Shown piece by piece: positions 24,436-32,228 of a stretch of DNA of 35,076 nucleotides. Source of the stretch: CAYQDR01 sp964416315 (GTDB lineage Bacteria; Methylomirabilota; Methylomirabilia; Rokubacteriales; DASRDR01); contig CAYQDR010000040.1 in the NCBI GenBank assembly GCA_964416315.1, positions 1 through 35,076 of the forward strand, in the 5' to 3' direction. The stretch's first letter is position 1; every line of letters starts with the position of its first letter. Under the pieces are notes generated by a model, which worked only from the letters and a program-made list of their open reading frames with translations, did not search any database and was not told where the DNA came from. The translations under genes and the position numbers were made by a program.

Positions 24436-24465
24436 TTGGTCCGCCGACGCCACTCGGCGTACAAT
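24436..24465 (+). promoter_or_regulatory. Promoter of a small unknown gene
   Basis: TTGGTC (24436-24441), 18 nt, TACAAT (24460-24465, 5/6). The ATG at 24476 is 10 nt past the -10 and has no Shine-Dalgarno, so the mRNA is predicted to be leaderless. Confidence 0.6.
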
Positions 24466-24475
24466 ACCCGTGACC

Positions 24476-24733
24476 ATGACTCCGACCCCCGCGGGCCCGG
24501 ACACCCTGATCATCCTCGCCCCGGATCAGACCTCCCTCTACGAGCACCTGAAGGTGACGCAGGAGCGCGACGGGCGAGTCCGCGTCATCCTCGACCGCCG
24601 CCGCGGCGCGGGCGGCGCCGGGCCCCGCGGGGAGCACGAGCGGCGCGCGCCGACGCCCGACGCCGCCCGGGCCCTGATGTCGGTCCTCGGATTCATGGTC
24701 CTGCACCGCCACGGCGACCGCTGGACGCCCTGA
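24476..24733 (+). CDS. Small unknown protein, Arg-rich
   Basis: This 85-residue soluble protein has no named domain that I recognise. It begins MTPTPAGPDTLIILAPDQTSLYEHLKVTQERDGRVRVILDRRRGAGG. The first half looks like a small alpha/beta fold, and the middle is a charged Arg-rich linker (DRRRG...HERRAPTP). Short proteins ending a strand with VILDRRRGxxR are common in GC-rich environmental genomes, but I know no function for them. Support for it being real comes from a well-formed promoter placed for a leaderless ATG. GTG 24470 is an alternative start that would fall before the likely transcription start. It converges with the next gene, 25 bp apart. Confidence 0.6.
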   Translation: MTPTPAGPDTLIILAPDQTSLYEHLKVTQERDGRVRVILDRRRGAGGAGPRGEHERRAPTPDAARALMSVLGFMVLHRHGDRWTP

Positions 24734-24758
24734 CGCGGCGGTCCGGAGGGATCCTTCC

Positions 24759-25103
24759 TCAGGCTGACCGGCTGCCGCCGGTCCGGCCAGGCGGCTTTCG
24801 CTGACCCTGGGCCAGGAGCTGGCGCGCGTCCGCCCGCACGCGGTCGGCCAAGGCCTCGCACCACGCGAAGCGCGTCCGCCCCTCGGCCACCTCGGCGTAG
24901 GCGAGCTCGATCGGCGGGGCGTCCGCGGGAGGCTCGGCCGCCGCGCCGAGGACGAGACGCACGCCGTAGGACCGCCCCTCGCGCGCCTCGTCCATCTCCA
25001 CGCTCGCCTCGAGCCGGGGGCTCTCGCGCTTGGCGTGCGAGGCGGCGAAGTTCCGGAGCCAGCGGCCGGCCTCGGCGTAGTCGGCGGGGATCCGGGGATT
25101 CAT
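24759..25103 (-). CDS. Unknown conserved-looking small protein
   Basis: This 114-residue soluble protein has no recognised domain. The sequence MNPRIPADYAEAGRWLRNFAASHAKRES...LEASVEMDEAREGRSYGVRLVLG reads as a helix followed by beta strands, then a helix (ELAYAEVAEGRTRFAWCEALADRVRADARQLL) and a disordered basic tail. One Cys and two Trp are the notable residues. It has its own promoter and an ATG lacking a ribosome site, placed as for leaderless translation. It lies downstream of nrdJ on the same strand, but the promoter makes it independent. Confidence 0.65.
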   Translation of the reverse strand: MNPRIPADYAEAGRWLRNFAASHAKRESPRLEASVEMDEAREGRSYGVRLVLGAAAEPPADAPPIELAYAEVAEGRTRFAWCEALADRVRADARQLLAQGQRKPPGRTGGSRSA

Positions 25104-25112
25104 GCCCGACGC

Positions 25113-25142
25113 ATGTTAGTGGAGAATGCGCCGCGGCGTCAA
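25113..25142 (-). promoter_or_regulatory. Promoter of the small protein gene at 24759-25103
   Basis: TTGACG (25142-25137), 18 nt, TAACAT (25118-25113) on the minus strand. Only 9 nt lie between the -10 and the ATG at 25103, and no Shine-Dalgarno is present. The rest of the 119-bp gap to nrdJ shows nothing else. Confidence 0.6.
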
Positions 25143-25222
25143 TGGCGCGGCCGGCCACCGCGCCGGGTCCGGAGCCGAGCCGACCGACCGAGCGGGAAGA
25201 TGCGACCGCTAGTGGCCCGGCG

Positions 25223-28200
25223 TCAGCACTCGTTGAAGCCGCAGCTGTAGCACTTCTTGCAGCCTTCCTCGTAGACGAACGTCGCCTGGCCGCACTCCGG
25301 GCAGATGTCGCCCGCGATCAGCTTCGCCGGCGCGGCCGCAGGCTCCTCCGCCTTCACCGCGCCGATGTGCTCGGCCAGCGCGCGCGCCACGCCGTCGGGG
25401 AGCGAGAGGACCCGCTGCGGGCCGAAGCCGAGCGGCCGGCCGCCGCCGATCCCCGAGAGCTGGGCGACCATCTCCTCGACGCGCCGCTTCGGCGAGAGCG
25501 GCGACGGCATCCGCAGGAGCAGCGAGATCAGGCGGCCGATCGCCTCGGCCACCGCCATCGTGTCCGAGCCGGCCTTTCCGACGGAGACGAAGACCTCGAA
25601 CGGCTCGCCGTTGCCGTTCTCGTTGACGACCACGTAGGCGGTCCCCAGCGGCGTCTCGACCCGGTACGTGCGTCCGCCCAGGCTCCGCGGCCGCGGCTTG
25701 ACCACCGCGGGAACCGCCTGGACGGCGGCCGCCTCCGCCTTCTCCCCCACTTTGGTCCCGAGGCGGAGCACGCCTTCCTTGCAGCCGTCGCGGAACACGG
25801 TGATGCCGAGGCAGCCCAGCTCCCACGCGAGGAGGTACGCGCGCCCGACGTCGTCCACCATGGCCGAGTTCGGCAGGTTGATCGTCTTCGAGACGCCGTT
25901 GTCCGTGGCCTTCTGGAAGGCCGCCTGGTGCCGGACGTGCCACTCGAACGGCACCTCGTGCGCCGTGACGAAGACCCGCTGGACGTCCTCCGGCACCCCC
26001 GCGAGGCCGTGGACGACGCCCCGCCGCGCGAGCTCGTCCATGAGCGCCTCGGAGTAGAAGCCCCGCTCCCGCGCCACCTGCTCGAAGACGTGGTTGACGA
26101 ACGGCAGCACTCGCTTCCCCACCTTGTGGGTGAACGCGATGGCGAACGCGGGCTCGATCCCCGACGAGCACCCCGCGATCATCGAGATGGTCCCCGTCGG
26201 CGCGATCGTCGTCACGGTCGAGTTCCGGATCGGCCGGTCGCCCTTGTAGATCGAGCGCGACCAGTTGGGGAACGGCCCCCGCTCCTCTGCCAGCTTGGCG
26301 GACTGGTCGTGTCCCCTCTCCTCGAGGAACGCCATGAGCCGCTCGGCGAGGTCGAGCGCCGCCTGGCTGTCGTAGGGGACCCCCATGCGGAAGAGCAGGT
26401 CGGCCCACCCCATGACCCCGAGCCCGATCCGCCGGTTCGACTTCACCGTGGCGTCGATCTCGGGCAGCGGGTACGGGTTCACCTCGATCACGTCGTCGAG
26501 GAACCGCACCGCCAGCCGGACGACGCGCTCCAGCTCGGCCCAGTCGATCGTCCACTCCCCGTCCGGCTGCCGCATGGCGAAGCGCGAGACGTTGATCGAC
26601 CCGAGGTTGCAGTTGTGGACGATCATCCCCTCCGCGATGAGCGAGTGAGTCACTGGCTCAGAGACGTCATAGACCTCGACCTCCTCGTCAGCGACGACGG
26701 AGGCAACCGGTATCGCAAGGCGATCCTGCTTGGTCCGCTTCCACGCAAACTTGTCGCAGCGCGCCTGCTTCTGCGGCGTCAGCGGGAATCCGATGAGGTC
26801 CAGGAAGCGGTGGTAGCTCTCGCCGTTCACCTTGAGCTGTCCCCAGGCCCGACCGGTCGGACGGTGCGGGTAGAACTTGATGTTGCTCCGCATGCCCAGG
26901 TTCAGCAGAAGCAGCTGCACATCCCGGAGCAACTCCAGAGACGCCGAGCTGAGGGTCACCTGGGGCTTCCGGTGCGTCTTCGAGCCATCGGCACCGAAGA
27001 GCCCTTGGAGGTACCGAATCTGTTCCTCTTTCGGCGCGGTGACGACGAACCGCGGCACCCGCTTCTCAGGACCCCGTCCGGGCGTGAAGCCGTAGCTGCT
27101 GAATGCGGCCATGGCTTCGGCACGCTCGGTCCCAATGCAACGCACCATCGTGGCACCCTGGGTTTGGACCTTGGCCTGGCTTCCCGTGAACTGACGCCAG
27201 GTGGGCACGAGGCGTTGGAAGGCCACTTCGTCCTCTGGCCCGAACGTCAGGCCTGCGGCTTTGGTGAACCAGCCATCCCCGGTGAACCATCCGAACATCC
27301 GCTGGAGGTCCCCGTCGGTGCTCGTGATGCTGACGGCGCCGGCCATGTGGGTCTGGATGAGGACGCGGTCCGCATCGCGCAACGTTCCCGCCTCTTTCCA
27401 GCCACATTCGGTGAGGATCCGGTGGTCGGCGGTCACCCGAATCTGCTGACCGTTCGTCAGGGTGACGCGAACCGTCGGCTTGACGCCGACTCGGATGACC
27501 CTGGCCGGACGAAAGACGATGTGCATCCCCCGCCCGTTGAGATTGGTAGCGACCAGGACAGGCTCTCCACGCTGCTGCCGCTCATGCAGATCAGCCACCC
27601 TTTCGAGGCCGCGATCCGTGGTGATCCGCGTCTCTGGCGCGAAACACGCTTCGTTGGGCAAAAGCGGCTGTTCACCACATGGGTTGGTTGCTTCGACCAG
27701 CCCAACTTCCGGCGTCGGGTTGGCGCGGCTCGCGTTGATCCGGTCGATGAAGACCATCCCCGGATCGCCGGTGCGCCACGCAGCGCGCACGATCCGCTGG
27801 AAGACCTCCTGCGCGCTCAGGCGCCCCACCACCTCGCCCGTGTGCGGCGCGATGAGCTCGTACTCCTCTCCCTTCGCCAGCGCCTCCATGAACCGGTCGG
27901 TCGCTGCGACCGAGATGTTGAAGTTCGTGATGCCGCCGTCGAGCTTGCAGTCGATGAACTCGAGGATGTCGGGGTGGTCGACGCGGAGGATCCCCATGTT
28001 GGCACCCCTCCGGGTGCCTCCCTGTTTCACGGCTTCGGTGGCGCCGTTGAAGACACGGAGGAACGAGACTGGCCCGGAGGCCTTCCCCCCGGTCGAGCGG
28101 ACGACGGCGTCCTTGGGCCGCAGCCGGGAGAACGCGAAGCCCGTGCCGCCCCCGCTGTTATGCGAGACGAACCCGTTGGCGATATATGCGTGCTTGCCGG

Positions 28201-29818
28201 GAACGGTGAGATCGTAGACCCGCCGCACCCCGGCCGAGCGGATCGCGGTCGCGCGGACGAAGAAGAGCTCTTCACGCGCAAGCTCTTCGAAGAACGGAGG
28301 ATAGGGCGCAGACCCCGACATCGCGGCTCTCACCCGCTGCCGGCTCAACTCTCGGGGAGCCGTGACCCTGTTCAGGAGGTCGTCAAAGACAACTTTCGCC
28401 TGACGCCTCGGGTTCGAGGGTAGACTGTCGTACCACGCGCGCAGCCGTCCGCGTTGATTGGGAACGGTTTCTCCCTTCACGAAGATCCTGTTTTCGCTGA
28501 CCGCGAGGAGCCTCGCCGCCTTCCGCTCGCATATGAAACCAATGCTCTCGCGGAACCTGCGGAACCCGCCCTTGGTGCAGACGGAGACCTGGTAGCTCTC
28601 ATAGCCCGTCGCCGAGACGTCCTTTCGAAGGTGCGTGGGAATGCCGAGCGCCAGCAGCATGATCTGCACCTCTTCCGCGAGCCGCGGCGAACTCGTCGTC
28701 AGAGTCAGATGGCCGTTCCGTCGGACACACCCGTCAGTGGTGAACAGTCCACGGAGAAATGCGCACGCCACGTCCTCCGTGCTGCGGAGAATGCGCTCGG
28801 GTACGCGAGCCTCACGCGACAAAGTCTTGGTGAACCCGAGAAACTCGAACCACTCCTTGATCTGTCGGCTCAGGATAGCTACCTCAACGGCGTTCCCCCG
28901 CCCGTGTTGGCTGACCGTTGGCGCTTTTCCAAAGAGTGCGAGGCTCAGATTCCGGATCCTTCGGACGACTTCAGGACTGTCGCCGCCAACGGTGAACCGG
29001 ATGCCGTCCCGGTGGTTCGACCCGTCACCAATGTAGAGACCGACCAGCTCTCCGAGCTCTGGCATCAGCTCCCGAGGCAGACGGTACTCGCGGGCCTTGA
29101 AACTGGTCGAATTACGCCCCGGCTTCGGGCGAAGGCTGAATTCCGGCAGCTTTGTCTCGCCGCCGATCCAGCCACCTGGCTTCATGACCAGCCAGTCGCC
29201 TTCCCGGATCTCCCCGATCGTGCGCCATCCGTAACAACCGTCCTCTCCAACCGCGAGGAGCCGGTGCTCCGCAGTGCCGACGATCTTGTACCCTCGGTTC
29301 GTGGTGACTTCGAAGACCGGTTGCTGCCCGTTGTCGTGCAGGTCGCTGACGTAGAAGGGCCCTTCATCCGTCGCGATCGTTGCGCCTGCCTGAACCTGGA
29401 CCAATCGCGTGAGGCCGCTGCTCGTGACAAACGTGTCGGCGACCAAGCACTTATGGATTATGGCCGCGGCCCTCACCGCGTCGAAGATGTCTTCCATGGA
29501 GTCGCCGACCGGCAGGACGTAGCACGCCGAGTACTGGAGCTTGTTCCCCTTGCCCGCGTTCATCAGCGTCGGCGAGTTCGGGAGGAACTGCCCCTCGACC
29601 ATCAGGTCGTAGAAGGCGCACGCGATCTCGTGGACGACCGCCGGGCTCTTCCCCCACTGCTCCTCGGCCCGGGCGATGGCCCCCGCCACCCGCCAGCACA
29701 TCTGCTCCGGTGTCTCCCGGACCTCGTCCCCTTCGCGGGAGAGGTAGCGCTCGCGAAGGACCCGGAGCGCCTGCTCGGTCCACTTGCCGACTTTCGACGG
29801 GGGCGTCTGGGTAAGCAT
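25223..29818 (-). CDS. nrdJ: B12-dependent (class II) ribonucleotide reductase with two inteins
   Basis: The 1531-residue precursor yields a mature enzyme of 755 residues after removal of two inteins. It reduces ribonucleotides to deoxyribonucleotides with an adenosylcobalamin radical, independent of oxygen. Extein motifs include NSPTLMNAGKGNKLQYSACY (redox Cys99), SGGGTGFAFSRLRP, TNPCGEQPLLPNEA (Cys714 in the precursor, radical site) and APTGTISMIAGCSSGIEP. The C-terminal tail is Cys-rich (C1506, C1509, C1520, C1523, C1526, C1531), typical for reducing the active site. ATG 29818 follows GGAGGAG at 7 nt. Both inteins sit in catalytic-core loops, so no active enzyme forms without splicing. The long leader is described separately. 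Confidence 0.96.
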   Translation of the reverse strand: MLTQTPPSKVGKWTEQALRVLRERYLSREGDEVRETPEQMCWRVAGAIARAEEQWGKSPAVVHEIACAFYDLMVEGQFLPNSPTLMNAGKGNKLQYSACYVLPVGDSMEDIFDAVRAAAIIHKCLVADTFVTSSGLTRLVQVQAGATIATDEGPFYVSDLHDNGQQPVFEVTTNRGYKIVGTAEHRLLAVGEDGCYGWRTIGEIREGDWLVMKPGGWIGGETKLPEFSLRPKPGRNSTSFKAREYRLPRELMPELGELVGLYIGDGSNHRDGIRFTVGGDSPEVVRRIRNLSLALFGKAPTVSQHGRGNAVEVAILSRQIKEWFEFLGFTKTLSREARVPERILRSTEDVACAFLRGLFTTDGCVRRNGHLTLTTSSPRLAEEVQIMLLALGIPTHLRKDVSATGYESYQVSVCTKGGFRRFRESIGFICERKAARLLAVSENRIFVKGETVPNQRGRLRAWYDSLPSNPRRQAKVVFDDLLNRVTAPRELSRQRVRAAMSGSAPYPPFFEELAREELFFVRATAIRSAGVRRVYDLTVPGKHAYIANGFVSHNSGGGTGFAFSRLRPKDAVVRSTGGKASGPVSFLRVFNGATEAVKQGGTRRGANMGILRVDHPDILEFIDCKLDGGITNFNISVAATDRFMEALAKGEEYELIAPHTGEVVGRLSAQEVFQRIVRAAWRTGDPGMVFIDRINASRANPTPEVGLVEATNPCGEQPLLPNEACFAPETRITTDRGLERVADLHERQQRGEPVLVATNLNGRGMHIVFRPARVIRVGVKPTVRVTLTNGQQIRVTADHRILTECGWKEAGTLRDADRVLIQTHMAGAVSITSTDGDLQRMFGWFTGDGWFTKAAGLTFGPEDEVAFQRLVPTWRQFTGSQAKVQTQGATMVRCIGTERAEAMAAFSSYGFTPGRGPEKRVPRFVVTAPKEEQIRYLQGLFGADGSKTHRKPQVTLSSASLELLRDVQLLLLNLGMRSNIKFYPHRPTGRAWGQLKVNGESYHRFLDLIGFPLTPQKQARCDKFAWKRTKQDRLAIPVASVVADEEVEVYDVSEPVTHSLIAEGMIVHNCNLGSINVSRFAMRQPDGEWTIDWAELERVVRLAVRFLDDVIEVNPYPLPEIDATVKSNRRIGLGVMGWADLLFRMGVPYDSQAALDLAERLMAFLEERGHDQSAKLAEERGPFPNWSRSIYKGDRPIRNSTVTTIAPTGTISMIAGCSSGIEPAFAIAFTHKVGKRVLPFVNHVFEQVARERGFYSEALMDELARRGVVHGLAGVPEDVQRVFVTAHEVPFEWHVRHQAAFQKATDNGVSKTINLPNSAMVDDVGRAYLLAWELGCLGITVFRDGCKEGVLRLGTKVGEKAEAAAVQAVPAVVKPRPRSLGGRTYRVETPLGTAYVVVNENGNGEPFEVFVSVGKAGSDTMAVAEAIGRLISLLLRMPSPLSPKRRVEEMVAQLSGIGGGRPLGFGPQRVLSLPDGVARALAEHIGAVKAEEPAAAPAKLIAGDICPECGQATFVYEEGCKKCYSCGFNEC
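26612..27646 (-). mobile_element. Intein 2 of NrdJ, LAGLIDADG type, 345 aa
   Basis: The in-frame insert starts at Cys1 (CFAPETRITTDRGLERV) and ends in VHN, followed by the extein Cys of CNLGSIN. Removing it restores NEACNLGSIN, the normal active-site loop. Splicing residues are all present: Cys1, block B T72/H75, penultimate His344, Asn345 and Cys+1. Two dodecapeptides, MFGWFTGDG (117-125) and LQGLFGADG (213-221), keep their acidic residues, so a homing endonuclease domain is probably intact. A 60-base line (26881-26940) is 60% GC by hand count. Confidence 0.92.
28157..29449 (-). mobile_element. Intein 1 of NrdJ, LAGLIDADG type, 431 aa
   Basis: The in-frame insert starts at Cys1 (CLVADTFVTSSGLTRLV) right after the extein IIHK and ends in VSHN before Ser+1. 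Removing it restores IIHKSGGGTGF. Splicing residues Cys1, block B T59/H62, His430, Asn431 and Ser+1 are intact. Dodecapeptides LVGLYIGDG (135-143) and LRGLFTTDG (232-240) both keep the acidic residue. The segment after the second dodecapeptide is long. A 60-base line (28441-28500) is 55% GC by hand count, against 83% for a line of nrdJ extein (25381-25440). Confidence 0.93.
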
Positions 29819-30231
29819 CAGGGTTCTCCTCCATCCATGGTATCGCTCTCGGGGACGCGCGGCTCGGCTGGCCCTCGGGCTCCGGCGCCGTCCCGGCCGC
29901 CCGACCTTGCGGCCCACGGGACCGGCGGTTCGGCGGTGGGCCCGCCCCGGCTCGCCTCCGCGGCGCGCGGCCGCCACGGACAACCGTCCACGCGCCCCCG
30001 GCGGGCGCGAGCGCGGATGCGAGCGACGGGTCGGGCGAGGTTCACCGCGCCTACTCCATCTTGTGGCGACGCGCATGCTGTCATACCAGATTTAGCCCTG
30101 TCAAGAAAAAAGGTGCCAGATGTTGCGCAGCGGTTCACAAGCGACCCCGAGATCTTGGGCCCGGGCCTAGGGTGTGTGCGCGCTCAACACCTGAATAGCC
30201 CACGCACCCTCCCGCGTCAAGCCCGCCCCCC
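29819..30231. other. Intergenic region between nrdJ and tetR
   Basis: About 413 bp without a gene I can support. On the minus strand a perfect TTGACA (30104-30099) is preceded by TTTTTTC, which resembles an UP-element plus -35 box for nrdJ. No convincing -10 lies 17-18 nt on; TATGAC with TGG before it is only 13 nt away. The resulting leader of over 200 nt is GC-rich. I looked for a cobalamin riboswitch (B12 box) and NrdR boxes and found neither. Confidence 0.4.
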
Positions 30232-30260
30232 TTGACGCCCCGGAGGAGGCGGGCTAGAGT
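30232..30260 (+). promoter_or_regulatory. Promoter of the tetR-efflux operon
   Basis: TTGACG (30232-30237), 17 nt, TAGAGT (30255-30260). The predicted transcription start near 30267 falls on the first bases of the 22-bp palindrome, so a bound repressor would block initiation. Confidence 0.7.
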
Positions 30261-30264
30261 GCGA

Positions 30265-30286
30265 TGGAACTGACCGGTCAGTTCCA
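30265..30286. promoter_or_regulatory. TetR-family operator, perfect 22-bp palindrome
   Basis: A perfect 22-bp palindrome with half-site tggaactgacc and centre TGACCGGTCA begins 4 bp after the -10 box and ends 10 bp before the tetR ATG. Its size, symmetry and core resemble operators of AcrR/TetR-type regulators, so autorepression of the efflux operon is likely. Confidence 0.8.
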
Positions 30287-30296
30287 CCACTCGTAG

Positions 30297-30917
30297 ATGG
30301 CCGACGCCCCCGCACCGCTCCGAACCGCGCGCCCCCGGCGCGCCCAGAAGCGCGCGCGGATCCTCGCCGCCGCGTCGCGGGTCTTCGCGAGCCGCATCTA
30401 CCACCTCGTCACGATGGACGAGATCGCGCGCGCGGCCCGCGTCGGCAAGGGGACCCTCTACCGGTACTTCCCCTCGAAGGAGGACCTGTACGTCGCCATT
30501 GTGGACGACGCCTTCGCCCTGCTGACGCGCCGCCTCGAGGCGGAGCAGGCCGGGGTGGCCCCGCCGGCGACGGCCCTCCGGCGCATGGTCACGGCGATCG
30601 TAGAGACGTTCGCCCAGCACCTGCCCTCCTTCCGGCTCGTCCACCGCGGCGAGGGTCGCCTCTTCGTTCGGAAGAAGGAGGTCATCCGCGCCCGCCGGGT
30701 GCACATCGCCCGCCTGCTCGCCGCCGTGCTGGACCGCGGGGTCCAGGCCGGGGCGTTCCGCAAGCTGGATCCCGTGCTGGCGCCGTCCATGCTGATCGGG
30801 ATGGTGTGGGGCACCACGCTCAACCACGCGGACGACACCCCGGCCGAGGTCCTGGCGGCCCGGATCGCCGATCTCTGCCTGCACGGCCTGCTCCAGGCGC
30901 CGGGGGCCCCCGACTGA
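30297..30917 (+). CDS. TetR/AcrR family regulator
   Basis: This 206-residue repressor has the N-terminal helix-turn-helix at about 38-57 (TMDEIARAARVGKGTLYRYFPSKEDLY), a textbook TetR recognition helix. The C-terminal ligand-binding region (after about 70) is helical and unlike any specific subfamily I can name. Its own promoter and perfect palindrome lie directly upstream, and its TGA stop shares bases with the ATG of the membrane fusion gene (TGATG). It therefore most likely represses itself and the pump genes. No Shine-Dalgarno precedes ATG 30297. The inducing compound is unknown. Confidence 0.92.
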   Translation: MADAPAPLRTARPRRAQKRARILAAASRVFASRIYHLVTMDEIARAARVGKGTLYRYFPSKEDLYVAIVDDAFALLTRRLEAEQAGVAPPATALRRMVTAIVETFAQHLPSFRLVHRGEGRLFVRKKEVIRARRVHIARLLAAVLDRGVQAGAFRKLDPVLAPSMLIGMVWGTTLNHADDTPAEVLAARIADLCLHGLLQAPGAPD

Positions 30918-32221
30918 TGGCCCTCCTCCGCCGCCACCGCGTCACGCTGGTTCTCCTCGCGTTCGGCGGCGTGATGATCGCCGTGGTCGCTCTCCGCCTC
31001 CGCGAGCAGCAGGCCCGTGCTGTACCGCGCGCGCCGCGCGACGTGGTCGTCGGCGTCATGGCGCCCGAGCAGCGTGACCTCGAGGTCACGCTCTCCTACA
31101 CGGGCGACATCCTGGCGAACCGGCAGACGGCAATCTTCGCGAAGACGAGCGGCTACATCCGCGCGATCCACGCCGACCGCGGCCAGTTCGTCAAGGCCGG
31201 CCAGCTCCTTGCGGAGGTCGAGCCGACCGAGATGGAGCACGCCCTGGACCAGGCGCGCGCGGCCCTGGCCACCGCCATGGCGGGGCTCCAGGTGGCACGC
31301 TCGAACCTGGAGAACGCCCGGGCCAACCTGGCCAGCCAGCAGGCCAACCTGGCGAAGGCCCAGACGGTGGTGGCCAACGACGGCCGCCAGGCGGACCGGA
31401 TGGCCGAGCTCTTCGCCAAGGGGCTGGTCGCGGCCCAGGAGCGCGACAACGCCCGGACGGTCTACGAGGCCTCCCGGGCGGCCGCCCGCGCCCAGGAGGC
31501 GCAGGCGCAGGCGGCGCGCGTCCAGATCGAGACCGCGGAGAGCCAGGTCCGGCTCGCCGAATCGCAGATCGAGCAGCAGCGGGCCACCGTCCGGATGGCG
31601 CAGATGCGCGTGGACGACACCCGCGTGGCTGCCCCGTTCGCCGGTTACATCTCCCAGAAGCATCTCGACGTGGGTGCGGCCGTCAACGCCCAGGCCGCCG
31701 CCAGCAGCAACGCGTCGGTCGCGATCCTGACGCTCCAGGACATCGACCCCGTCCGCGTCCAGATCGAGGTCGCGGAGCGCGACGTCGCCCGGGTGCGGCC
31801 GGGCGCCCGGGTGCGGCTGACGGCCGACGCCTATCCGGGCCAGCGCTTCGCAGGCGCGGTCGAGCGCATCGTGCACACCCTCGACCCGCGCACGCGCACG
31901 ATGGGTGTCGAGGTGGTCGTTCCCAACGCCGACCACCGCCTCAAGCCCGGCATGTACGGTCGCGTCGAGCTCGTCCTGGAGGTGCGCCGCGGCGCGCTGA
32001 TGCTCCCGATCGAGGCCTTCGGCGGCGGCGAGGGGCGGCCCAGCGTCCTGGTCGTTCGCGACGGCAGGGTGGCGCGCGCCCCGGTGGAGCTCGGGGCGGC
32101 CGATGGGCCCCGGGTCCAGATCACGAAGGGGCTCGACCCCGGCGACCAGGTGATCGTCCAGGGCAAGGAGCTCGTGCGGGAGGGCCAGCCCGTCAAGGCC
32201 GTCCCCGCCAGGGCCTACTGA
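30917..32221 (+). CDS. RND efflux membrane fusion protein
   Basis: This 434-residue periplasmic adaptor is anchored by one N-terminal TM helix (residues 9-27: VTLVLLAFGGVMIAVVAL). The lipoyl half-motif follows (GYIRAIHADRGQFVKAGQLLAEVEPTEME), then a long Ala/Gln-rich coiled-coil hairpin (about 95-230) that would reach the outer-membrane channel. The second lipoyl half is RVAAPFAGYISQKHLDVGAAV, and a beta-barrel with VRLTADAYPGQRFAGAVERI follows. It links the inner-membrane RND pump to an outer-membrane factor that is not in the window. It overlaps the tetR stop and is followed 7 bp later by the pump gene. Confidence 0.93.
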   Translation: MALLRRHRVTLVLLAFGGVMIAVVALRLREQQARAVPRAPRDVVVGVMAPEQRDLEVTLSYTGDILANRQTAIFAKTSGYIRAIHADRGQFVKAGQLLAEVEPTEMEHALDQARAALATAMAGLQVARSNLENARANLASQQANLAKAQTVVANDGRQADRMAELFAKGLVAAQERDNARTVYEASRAAARAQEAQAQAARVQIETAESQVRLAESQIEQQRATVRMAQMRVDDTRVAAPFAGYISQKHLDVGAAVNAQAAASSNASVAILTLQDIDPVRVQIEVAERDVARVRPGARVRLTADAYPGQRFAGAVERIVHTLDPRTRTMGVEVVVPNADHRLKPGMYGRVELVLEVRRGALMLPIEAFGGGEGRPSVLVVRDGRVARAPVELGAADGPRVQITKGLDPGDQVIVQGKELVREGQPVKAVPARAY

Positions 32222-32228
32222 TCCCACC

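Noticed and set aside
25142..28423. Very long open frames on the strand opposite nrdJ, and similar ones opposite murJ, leuS, uvrC and the RND gene
   Set aside because: They mirror real genes codon by codon in GC-rich DNA, are made of low-complexity Arg/Ala/Pro/Gly sequence and match no family. The opposite strand carries clear conserved proteins.
29819..30130. Cobalamin riboswitch upstream of the B12-dependent nrdJ
   Set aside because: No B12 box or matching core helices could be found in the leader; GC-rich stems alone are not enough.
29819..30231. NrdR binding boxes upstream of nrdJ
   Set aside because: No pair of AT-rich 16-bp boxes of the NrdR type is visible.
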